The translations under genes were made by a program, and so were the position numbers. The notes below the pieces were generated by a model. It ran no database searches. It saw nothing but the letters and a program-made list of their open reading frames with translations, and was not told the DNA's origin. A DNA stretch of 22,729 bases, from assembly GCF_000003815.2 (NCBI RefSeq), contig NW_023365870.1:1-22729 (forward strand), in the 5' to 3' direction. Source of the stretch: Branchiostoma floridae. Lineage: Eukaryota > Chordata > Leptocardii > Amphioxiformes > Branchiostomatidae. Positions 9,901 to 18,525 of this stretch are shown here, in pieces; position 1 is the first letter of the stretch, and each line of letters starts with the position of its first letter.

Positions 9901-12900
9901 TTCATGATGAGAATAACATTAAGGACATCCTATATCAATTTGCTATGGAGACCACTAATTATATGCATAGGATAATGTTACAACAAGGCTTCCATCAAAC
10001 TGTCAACTGTTCTACATATTTTTGATGTATTTGTAATTTTAATGCATCAGTTTTCCCTTTCCAGAGGCTCTGACATTTACAAACTGGCAGACTACATAAA
10101 GGCCAACAACCTGACTCTCTCCCTGCTTGGGTCCTGTGTACTTGCAGTTCTCAGCTTAGAGCTGTTGGTAGGTGTGCTGAAGTAGCTATTCCACATGCTG
10201 TGTCTCATTGGAACAGAATCATTTATCAGTTCCACACATAGTGCCTGTCCTTGGTGCTGAATCATGTATCAGTTGTGCACATTGTGTCTGTCCTTAGTGC
10301 TAAAGTATGTATCTGTTGTGCACATTGTGCCTGTCCTTGGTGCTGAATCATGTATCAGTTCTCCATGCTGTGTCTCTCATTGGAACAGAATCATTTATCC
10401 GTTCCACACATTGTACCTATCCTTGTTACTTCGTACTAATTTCTAAAAGCTATTCTTCCCGTGATATCTCAAGTCACAGTACTAAAGATCAGTCCTGTTG
10501 TACAACCCGTGCAGGTGCTGAGTTTCTTCTGGCGACAGCTGCTTACATTAGGACTAGTGGCCATGGCCCTTTGGCCTTGGCTGTCTCTGAACATCCACTG
10601 TGGGCAGGTGGGAATGTGTTTCCTCTTAAGCCAATAACCAGAAAGGTTTGCATATATGTTACCGGTGTTGAATGTTTGGAAAAGTCTGACGTAACATCTG
10701 CCAATACTTAATTTTGAGTGATCGCAAATACTACAAGAAGAGTGATCAATTCTTAAGATTTATTTTATTTACGGTCTTATAAAAGTGCTCCAGACTTTTC
10801 CGTACTGCCATGGGCTGGAGTAGCCGTATGAGTCATCCACAAGCAATAACCAAGGCTGATTTGATATGAACTTAATGCTCAGCCACGAGCAAATGCCGAG
10901 GATGATTTTATGTACGGTACTTCACTTTCAGCAGATGACTTTGGTGGGCTGGACTATATCTTCCCTACTTCTGGCTGTTTTCCCCATGCTGCCAGTTGTT
11001 GGAAGAGAGCCAAATTACTCCTTGGTGTAAGCACTGAATCATCATTCTGAAAGTGTCTGAACATTTCTATTACGTTTCTAGGGAGACGTGCCATTAAAGA
11101 TATTGTTTTTGTGTGATTTTCATTCATCATCACTCCCACTTTCCAAAATCTTACAAAATATCAAAATCTCTTCTGATTTTAGGATTTTGGCAGGAATCCT
11201 TGGGGCTGTTGCTGCCTTTTGGTGTGCCTCAAGGTAATGTAAGATATGAAGAGGTCTGGTTGCTATTCTACCTCTGTCTATTTCACAATGATATTTTTTC
11301 ATTCTTCTGATTGCAGAATGTATCATGTGTTTTGCTGTAATAATCAAATTTGTTTCTGAACAGAAAAGAGACCAAACTTCTGTCTAGTAACTCCAAATCA
11401 TCCCTTGTGTTGATCATAGCACAGGTCAGTATTGATCACAGTGTTTCTCTCTGTTTCTTCCTTTTCTGTATGTTGAAAACTGCTTTTTAGTCAGGCTCAG
11501 ATAATGTGTTTTGTGTAACAAGATCTTATCTGTGTTAATCTCCATGTTTTAATCTGTCACCCCCTCAGATATTGTTGATGGTCATGTCTGTATATGTGAG
11601 ACACAGCACAGCTGCAAGTCTTCTGAACAAGGAGGGCAACCCTGTCTTCAACCGAGTGTTTAGTTGGACCATGTTAGGTCAGTAATAAATCTTACTGTTC
11701 TTTTGATAAACCATGACAGTTTACGAAATGATAAGTAAGCAATTGCAAGTCTTACAGTAATTTGAATGTCCTATGAAATTGTTTGTCTCAAGAGAACAGG
11801 GTTGTCTAAAGACATATCTGCAGCACCGCCTATGGATATGTGCAGAAATGTCAATAACTTCAACACTATCTATTTTAGCATGAAAGTTCATCTGTGTTGG
11901 TAGAATACATTATAGAAAAATGCTAACACTTTACTTTCAACACTGGATTAAACTATAGGGACCTGAGATTGACCCTTTAAATTTTTGGTCAATCTCAACC
12001 TTGTTCACAGAATGACCCATCTATCTCCAGCAGTGACATCAGGAACACACCACTTTTGTAGGAGGGGGTCATAACTTTTATCTATTTGTGTGTGCTGGCC
12101 CCCATGCAGGTTGTACCTTCCTGCTGCCCCTGTTGAGTCTGCGCCTGCTGTATCCCAGACTCCTCAGCATCACCCTGGCCCTCATGACCCTGTACCTGCT
12201 GCTGTCCACAGCATATCCTTTCATCATTAGCTACATTTTGTGTCTTACCTGATGTATAACATGCGGAAGGTCTTGTACTATGATGTGTAATTGAGATAAT
12301 GCAATACTGGTAGCATTTTTTATGAAACCTCAGTCATACAGTCAACACATACTAGTGACACTTTCCCAATGTGATTCTTATGTATGACTGAAGGATATAG
12401 AAACAAAACCCGATAGAATCATAGCTGATATCTGTGGGTTATTGATTTTGCACGCATGATTAGCCCCAGACATAAGGATGTAGGAGCCTGTTGTCCATCA
12501 ACTCTGCCCTGGTCTGCTCCTAGGGTGTGAGTGATTAGCAGGTCACAAGAGGAACACATGATGATCACAGTCTCTCAGGAAACTTATCAGATATGTGTCC
12601 TCTAAAACAAACATTAGAAGTTCTCTGACTTGGGAAATAGTCATAATACACAAAGGAGATATCTCCTCTTCTGCATGCATGCTGTGTTTCTTCTGCATTT
12701 CTCCTTTGCTTTGACTATTGAACTGTATAAGCTTTGTGAGGGAATATAAATTAGAGTATTTAGTGATTCATTGATAAGTCAAAAGGGTTTCTCAGTAATT
12801 TAAATTTAATGTATGACCTTGACTCCCCCCACTCATGAGGCCCTGTTCTGTCTGACCTTGGGTTTCACCATGTTCTTCTGGCTGCAAATGGAACATGGAC

Positions 12901-15363
12901 TGTCAAACTATAGTCACAGAAAGGTATCACTGTGTTTACTTATTTCTGATAATTGTACATGGCATTGTGCTCCAAATAACATCATATCCCTTAGTGATTA
13001 GTAAACATACTGTACTGATTGTTTCATCTTAAGCTTTTGCTTTGTCCATTGCTTTTGTTGTATATTGAAAACCTTGTCTTCTGTTCTGGTGTTGAATAAG
13101 TCAATCGGTCTATTTCTTCCAGCTGGAAGACATTTCATTCACAGTAGTGCTGCCAGACAGCAACAGAAAGCAGATGACAGCAGACAACATTCGCCATGCC
13201 TATTTCTTTGTATCCTTATAAGATCTTTAACATCATTGATGAGTAGATCACTTACAAAGTATTTGGCAATTTGTTGATCAGAAGTTTCTTTTTTATAAAC
13301 AGGCTAAACCAGCATAGAAAATTTCATTGGTCAATTTGATTCGTATTGGAACATGTTACTAGTAGTTTGTGTGGTATCATATGTTGTATTGTAATGACAT
13401 TATGGTTCAGAATCATAATGTGTAGTCGTTGTCCTTTACTGTTTTATGGCGGCTTATATTGTATTGCCTTGTCACGTTGATCCTTAACCATCCTCTCAGG
13501 TATTTTTCATAATCACAGCATTCTTTGGCACAGGGAATATAGCAAGTATTAACAGGTGAGGCAGAGGTGCATGACTTGTCATTTCACGTCCAGCAATATT
13601 ATATGGCGAAGTGGTCTTCAAGTTATTTTGTAGTATCTAATTAAAGGTAGTGAGCTGTACACTATTCATCATGATATATCCTATTATGATATATTCTTCA
13701 CTGAAGGACTTATGACAAAATCATGTTTTGATTGCTGCAGGATTACCCCATAAATAGACTTTCCTTAGGAAGAAATTGACAAACCTCTTTTTCAAACATA
13801 GATCTAATATGCAACATAAATTTTGACTCTTTTCTTACAGTTTTGACCCTCAGTCCATATACTGCTTTCTCACAGTCTTCAACCCATTTGTTATGGGGTC
13901 ACTGCTGCTGTTAAAGGTGGGACTCACTGTTATCTATTGACTCACTGTTGACTCATTGTAAAGAATTTTAACATGAAAGTTCTTCTGTGTTGGTAGACGT
14001 CATTCTGATACAGGTTAAACTGTAATTTCCAACACAAAAATGGACTTACCCAACTTGTTGGCTGATCATCTTCAGTCTTTGTCAAGGAATGAGCAGTCCA
14101 CTGCTTCTGTGATGTCATGACGTTATATACAAAATGTAGATTAGCACACGTGATTTGGTGAGCATCAGGTCATATAAGTGGCAGGAGGTCTATGTGCCCA
14201 GTGCCCACCGTCTCTCCGTTTAGGGATGGTTGTATAACTCTGAAGTTGATGACTTCTTTGATCCCTCTAGCAAGGAATTTTATTGTTTCTATGGACTGAC
14301 ATGCTTATATGTACATATCTGAATTTTTTTCTTTTCAACTGTTGTTTTTCATAGATCATGGTTCCATTCTTGATGGTGACCTGTGCATTCAGGGCAGTAG
14401 ATGTGGTGGTACAGGTACCAACAAGAAGGTGATTATGATCATAGTACAAACTTGGTATGAAAGATAAGCATGAAGCTGATATATGGCATTAATCTCTTGT
14501 CTCTATTAATCCTGTTAGTTCTTAATTTTAAATGTCTTTGTTTAGTACACCACTGTGCACACACATGCAGTAATTAGATGACACTGCAGATAAGTCAAGT
14601 CTTCTTTGTGCTAAGGTTTGGACTAGATTTTATGCCTAGGTGCATTTTGGGGTCTTTACTTTTGATGTCGATTGCACCAAGCTAGCAATGTTTGCATAGA
14701 CTTTTACATACTACTTTTTACACATTAAGCCATGTTTCTAATTAATGTATCTTGTCTTGTCATTCAATAGCCTTTTCCTGACAGTCTTGTTGATGTCTGA
14801 CCTTATGGGACTGGTAAGCAGATGCAGTTTGTAGTGTTAACTTTTTTCAGTCAATCGATAGTGATCAATATTATTTGTAATAGTCTTGTTTTGTTATGAT
14901 ATGTATAGAATACTAGACAAGTAATGAAAGCTTTGGTAATGGGAGTAGATTTTTGTTATCAAGGTAATTATGGCCAAATCTTTGCAAATCCAAAAAATGT
15001 GACTCTACAGAGTAGTGTACACAGAGTACTGTGGTTTCATCTTTTTTTTTCCTCCAGCACTTCTTCTTTCTGGTGCAGGACACAGGCAGTTGGCTGGAGA
15101 TTGGCACAAGGTATTGTTTTTTGCTTACAATGCTTAAAATATCCTTGTGATAGATGATGAATGCACATGGATACTTCCAACACTGTCACAGTTGCACATG
15201 TGAGACTACCTTGTTGATTAACTCTCTGTTTCTCCCCAGCATCAGCCACTACGTAACAGTGATGTCCACAACCATTGCCATCATGCTGCTCTTTGGTGTG
15301 GCTCGCTTCCTGACTGGGACAGCCATCATCAGTCAACAGGAGGATAAAACTCATGCCCAGTAA
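6902..15363 (+). CDS. PIGN: GPI ethanolamine phosphate transferase 1 (PIGN), 3' part, 25 exons
   Basis: PIGN is a multi-pass ER enzyme that transfers ethanolamine phosphate to mannose 1 of GPI-anchor precursors. Exons: 6902-7003, 7252-7292, 7436-7495, 7832-7924, 8061-8116, 8246-8324, 8860-8939, 9098-9197, 9343-9439, 9743-9815, 10065-10167, 10515-10607, 10932-11026, 11183-11233, 11364-11424, 11569-11677, 12110-12212, 12833-12923, 13123-13209, 13500-13555, 13841-13916, 14355-14428, 14771-14813, 15058-15110, 15240-15363 (TAA). Phases join without a break into about 665 codons. The first exons hold the end of the phosphodiesterase fold ([28 protein letters not shown]). The rest is the hydrophobic PigN domain, with [27 protein letters not shown] and [15 protein letters not shown]. 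Vertebrate PIGN is about 930 residues (recalled), so roughly 265 N-terminal residues lie upstream. The acceptor CAGCAG leaves the exon start at 10932 or 10935 open. Two introns look U12-type. Confidence 0.95.
7060..7097. repeat. Intronic hairpin, 14-bp perfect arms
   Basis: CAAGGAGCTTATAT at 7060-7073 is matched by its reverse complement at 7084-7097 across a 10-base loop, within the first PIGN intron after the exon at 6902. GGTTTGGT flanks both sides (TTGGTTTGGT on the left, TTGGTTTGGTG on the right), so it may be a tiny palindromic insertion. Confidence 0.7.
7511..7705. mobile_element. MITE-like element, 195 bp
   Basis: TACTGTAAATGCA at 7511-7523 pairs with TGCAATTACAGTA at 7693-7705 (12 of 13 complementary). 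Internal words (TTCGTGG and TTCGCGG on one side, CCACCGTGAAC on the other) are also partly inverted. Size, inverted termini and intronic position fit a non-autonomous DNA transposon. No transposase is encoded. Confidence 0.65.
8360..8775. repeat. 43-bp minisatellite, array 1 (about 9.5 units)
   Basis: Units begin near 8360 (degenerate), 8403, 8446, 8489, 8539, 8582, 8625, 8668, 8711 and 8754. Spacing is exactly 43 except for one 50-base unit. A typical unit reads AGTTCCACACATTGTGTCTG followed by TCCTTGGTACTGAATCATGC and ATC. It fills most of the PIGN intron 8325-8859. The open frame across it is only a by-product of the repeat. Confidence 0.9.
10185..10437. repeat. 43-bp minisatellite, array 2 (about 6 units)
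   Basis: Units begin near 10185, 10228, 10271, 10314, 10357 and 10400, each 43 bases. They share the words GTTCCACACATTGTGCCTGT and CCTTGGTGCTGAATCATG with array 1, which lies about 1.4 kb upstream in a different PIGN intron. Some units carry the variant CTCATTGGAACAGAATCATT, absent from array 1. The array lies in intron 10168-10514. Confidence 0.9.
11873..11904 (+). repeat. Dispersed intronic repeat, copy 1
   Basis: A 32-base stretch containing CATGAAAGTTCATCTGTGTT matches 13966-13997 at 30 of 32 positions. The two lie in different PIGN introns and are probably ends of the same transposon family. Confidence 0.6.
11964..11997. repeat. Intronic hairpin, 11-bp arms
   Basis: TGAGATTGACC at 11964-11974 is exactly complementary to GGTCAATCTCA at 11987-11997 around an AT-rich loop, 60 bases after the dispersed repeat copy at 11873-11904. 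It may belong to the same old insertion. Confidence 0.6.
12213..12832 (+). other. U12-type AT-AC intron of PIGN
   Basis: The donor reads ATATCCTTTC directly after the coding bases GC at 12211-12212, identical to the known minor-spliceosome AT-AC donor consensus. The 3' end has CCTTGAC (12817-12823), matching the core of the U12 branch site (TTCCTTRAC), with the likely branch A at 12822, 10 bases before the end of the terminal AC at 12831-12832. No long pyrimidine tract of U2 type is needed. Splicing here restores phase 2 and gives STAHEALF, aligning with STGYEALF as I recall it from human PIGN. No GT-AG pair was seen that gives the same alignment. Confidence 0.88.
13210..13499 (+). other. U12-type GT-AG intron of PIGN
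   Basis: The donor GTATCCTTA follows the codon TTT at 13207-13209. The acceptor side has GATCCTTAACC, with TCCTTAAC at 13481-13488 and a likely branch A at 13487, 12 bases before the terminal AG at 13498-13499. Both signals fit U12-type GT-AG introns and are unlike the other donors in this gene. Splicing is phase 0 and joins AYFF to [13 protein letters not shown], as expected for PIGN. Confidence 0.88.
13966..13997 (+). repeat. Dispersed intronic repeat, copy 2
   Basis: Matches 11873-11904 at 30 of 32 positions, same orientation. It is followed by a phrase with TTAAACT that also occurs about 45 bases after copy 1, so the full element is larger but diverged. Confidence 0.6.
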
Positions 15364-15474
15364 TATTTATACAGTGTCATGATATGGAATGAAAATATGA
15401 AGGTTCTAATAACAACCCATTGTGGCCCTACGATGTCAAGCAACAACATCATCATTGTAGAGCAGACCATTTAT

Positions 15475-15890
15475 TGAAAGGAGTCATATAGCAGCATTCA
15501 ATGATGAACAATAAGTGAAACCTGAAATACTGTATTCACTGTGTTGACATAAATTGTGCAAGGAATTCATGTTCTTAATTAGTCACACACAAATCAGGTA
15601 CAAAGAAGAAGACATGTAACTCTTTGTATGGAACTTAAATCAGTCTATAACTTTGATACTTTTTTGCAAACAACACATGTAGTGAAAAGAGTCATATAGC
15701 AGCATTTAATGATAAACAATAAGTGAAACCTGAAATATTCCAGTAAATATTCAATGCGTTTGCACACATTGTGTAAAAAAAATCATGTTTTTAAAGTCAC
15801 ACAAATTAGGTACAACGTAAAAGAGATGTAACTTTGTAACGTTAACTTAAATCAGTCTGCAATTTTGATACTTCTTTTACAAACAATAGT
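15475..15890. repeat. Tandem duplication, two diverged copies of 208 bp
   Basis: Copy 1 starts TGAAAGGAGTCATATAGCAG at 15475 and copy 2 starts TGAAAAGAGTCATATAGCAG at 15683. Shared words in order are AACAATAAGTGAAACCTGAA, CACACAAAT, AGGTACAA, ATGTAACT and CTTAAATCAGTCT. Many substitutions and small indels show that the duplication is old. It lies within the presumed PIGN 3' untranslated region. Confidence 0.85.
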
Positions 15891-15965
15891 GCAATCCCTT
15901 TATCAGGAGAACCATTTTTGTCAAGAGGTCCAGGTCGTTAACGTGCCTACATGTACATTGTATGC

Positions 15966-16044
15966 GGACAGTATTAAAAGAGATTTGATATAGAATTTTT
16001 TTTGTGGACAGTATAAAAGAGATTTGATGTAGAATTTTTTCTCT
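15966..16044. repeat. 40-bp tandem duplication
   Basis: GGACAGTATTAAAAGAGATT at 15966 and GGACAGTATAAAAGAGATTT at 16006 begin two adjacent units, each ending in TAGAATTTTT. Confidence 0.85.
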
Positions 16045-16132
16045 GAATATTTTCAAGCTAAACAAAGAACAGACATTAAAAACACGTGTACACTTGCTCA
16101 TTGTGAGTGTTTACACAAGTTCACTGATCTAT

Positions 16133-16999
16133 TCACTCAGGTTCAGTAATTGGAACGATGTTGACACTGTTGCTGTCATAATCAGTCACCACAAGCCGCC
16201 CCTTTGTTGCCATGGCAACAGTCCATGGAGGCCCTACGTCTGTCATGATGTGTTTGAGAAACCTGCCTGTGTTATCGAACATGTCCACAACCCCACCGGT
16301 GGACACTGCGACAATGATATTACCCGACTTGTCTGTACAGATGCCATAGATGAGATGCTTCCACAGACTTTCATCTCCAAACTTATGCACAAACTGGCCA
16401 TCTTCATCGTACACATAAACAGAGTGGGTACAGAGGTCTGACACAATGATGTTGCCTTGCCCATCAACAGTTATATACTGTGGGTCCTGCATCCCCTGGT
16501 AACGGCCCACAGTTCTCACACACGTTCCATCTGGCCTCAGCACCTGCACCTCACCATGCATTTTATAGCTTCTTATGGTTTGTGCGACAAGGATGTGGTC
16601 CTTCCTGGTGTCCACTGCAACTCCAGAAGACGTTCTATCCCCCGTATACCTCAGGTCGATCTTCCTCAGCACCCTGCCCTTTTTGGAGTACTGCATGGCA
16701 AAATCACCAGGCCTTGTCTCCCCCACCACCCACAGGTTTTCCTCCTTGTCGATGGCCACATCAAGCGGGTACATGTTCTGTTCAAAAGACACGAATGTTG
16801 GAAACTGCCTGACAAATCTTCCCTTCAGGGTGAAGACTTGGATTCTCTGGTTCCCGCTGTCTGCAACATAGATGTCTCCCTTGTGTGATACTGTAACGCC
16901 CCTAAGACCATCAAACTCTCCTTCTCCTTGTCCCTGTCCACCAAAGGTGACCCTCCGAGACTCATGCTTTTGTGTCCCCAAAGTTGACGGTACAGCCAT
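16133..16999 (-). CDS. NHL-repeat beta-propeller protein, single exon, 288 residues
   Basis: About six NHL-type blades can be read at residues 29-70, 76-118, 123-165, 170-210, 215-252 and 257-285, with the typical pattern GVTVSHKGDIYVADSGNQRI, ITVDGQGNIIVSD and AMATKGRLVVTDYDSNSV. This fold binds RNA or protein in TRIM2/3/71-like proteins. Here the RING, B-box and coiled-coil parts are absent: an in-frame TAA lies eight codons before the ATG (17024-17026), and no such exons were found between this gene and CDK10. It may be a free-standing propeller or the last exon of a longer gene, because weak acceptor-like CAG sites occur just before the ATG. No signal peptide or membrane segment is evident. 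It converges with PIGN, and its cellular role is unknown. Confidence 0.88.
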   Translation of the reverse strand: MAVPSTLGTQKHESRRVTFGGQGQGEGEFDGLRGVTVSHKGDIYVADSGNQRIQVFTLKGRFVRQFPTFVSFEQNMYPLDVAIDKEENLWVVGETRPGDFAMQYSKKGRVLRKIDLRYTGDRTSSGVAVDTRKDHILVAQTIRSYKMHGEVQVLRPDGTCVRTVGRYQGMQDPQYITVDGQGNIIVSDLCTHSVYVYDEDGQFVHKFGDESLWKHLIYGICTDKSGNIIVAVSTGGVVDMFDNTGRFLKHIMTDVGPPWTVAMATKGRLVVTDYDSNSVNIVPITEPE

Positions 17000-18525
17000 G
17001 ATTTGGGTTCCTGCTGGTGTGTGTTATAGCAGCTCTACCGTCAATAAAAGCCCATAGCTAGATACATAGCAACATATTTGTTCTCAAGTCAAATAGTACG
17101 GGCAGACAATAGGCCATATCAGATGTCTTTACAATTTGTAAATAATATGTTTGCTTAACAACTAGGCAACTTACAAACAATAGAGTCTCCAGGGGACTAC
17201 GGTTTCCACAGGTGAAGTGAATTAGATGCAAAGCATACCACTTGAGTTGGAAGATAACAAAATAGGAGCAACACACATTCTATTAGAGTAATTCCATTTA
17301 ATTATGTAATATAGACTTCAATGATCACAAAAGTTAGACATTAAGTTTTAAAACATAATAACTGATGATATGCACTTACCTAGTACAATTTGGAAATCTG
17401 TAAGATGGTATATTCCAACTTAAACCAATCACCCGTTACCAAACATCAGTCAGTGGTGAACAAACAGTAAAAAAAAACAGTAAAGCTTTTAGTGCAATGA
17501 GTAAGAGCAGTCAGAGTCTTACAAAAACATCTATATATTATAAGTCGTCACAGCATGCCTGTGTTCCACAATTCTCAAGACATTACAAACATGTTATGAC
17601 ACAAATTGTTTTGTATACAGCTCTAGCGCTAACAACATAGGAGTATAATTCTTTATAGATTCTTAGGTTCAGATTTAGTGTGCCACACATTGTGCATAAA
17701 TATGTTCCTTCTTTATTCTGGGTAATGCCACTATATATGATTTGTCTTTTGTACACTTCCTACACAGTGTTTGAATTCTAAGGATGCTGATTAACCTGCT
17801 GAGCTTGTCATATTTCTCCATCCATTATAGAACACAAGTCACTGATTTATCACCTAACAGCTCACAAATTGTTCCAGGGCATGGCAGCCTGAGCTGTGAT
17901 GTGTATTGCCTAACATGGGTGATATGCAGCCACTATGTCTGTGCATTTTGTTGATGGTCAATGGTCATAGCTTCATCTTCTTTGCCTGTGGACAGAAGAA
18001 AAAAGTCTACTTAATTTACAGATGTTTGATAATACTGTGCATAAAGTACTTTGTTTTCAAGAAAAGTGATAACAAACAACTAATATATTACATGTATGGT
18101 ATTGATGTTATGAAATGAAACATACTATGATTGAATAATTAAGGCTAATATTTTAACAGTGTGTGATAAGAAGGAAAGAATCACAGTAAATTTTAAGACT
18201 ATACTTACTGGGGAGGAGAAAGCTTGTCCAAAATCCGGTCTTTTGTAGGCTGTATCCTGATCCTTCGGTCTGAAAAGTAAGTGTATCATATTCTGTATTT
18301 GTATCTATATAGCCGGTATAACCGCCCTTCGGCGTAACACACCGGGTTATCACAAATAAACTTTGCATGATCTTTGGAAACACTCCAGCTGAATACTTCA
18401 AGTCATTAAGTATGTAATGATTTCATTATGTATCATTCAATAACTTTCTAGCCATATATACATGTATATCTGATTAGGTTCATCATGGATTTAAGTACAA
18501 TATCTAACCACTTAGAAGTTAGAGT
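17000..18525. other. Spacer between the NHL gene and CDK10
   Basis: AT-rich, with only short open frames lacking recognisable products. It should contain the promoter of the NHL gene and the 3' untranslated region of CDK10. A - strand AATAAA (TTTATT on +) occurs at 17712-17717. A SINE-like fragment is at about 18311-18345. No RNA gene was recognised. Confidence 0.45.
18311..18345 (-). mobile_element. Fragment of the same SINE family, inverted
   Basis: On the - strand this reads GGTGTGTTACGCCGAAGGGC followed by GGTTATACCG. It resembles GGTGTGTCACCCCGTAAGGG followed by GCGGTATAAACCG inside the SINE at 18959-19206. It is diverged and lacks the tail, in the putative CDK10 3' region. Confidence 0.55.

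Larger units (their letters stand above)
15364..16132. other. Convergent spacer between PIGN and the NHL gene
   Basis: It should contain the 3' untranslated ends of both genes. On the + strand I found no AATAAA; ATTAAA occurs at 16075-16080. On the - strand an AATAAA (TTTATT on +) lies at 15470-15475, 660 bases past the NHL stop. Neither is strong enough to call. Most of the spacer consists of two tandem duplications. Confidence 0.5.

Noticed and set aside
14040-14280. Sequence reminiscent of a retroelement remnant in a PIGN intron
   Set aside because: I could not find a translated reverse transcriptase or integrase motif, or repeat boundaries.
16094-16888. + strand open frames of 98-143 codons opposite the NHL gene
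   Set aside because: They are shadow frames of the - strand NHL coding sequence, with no conserved features.
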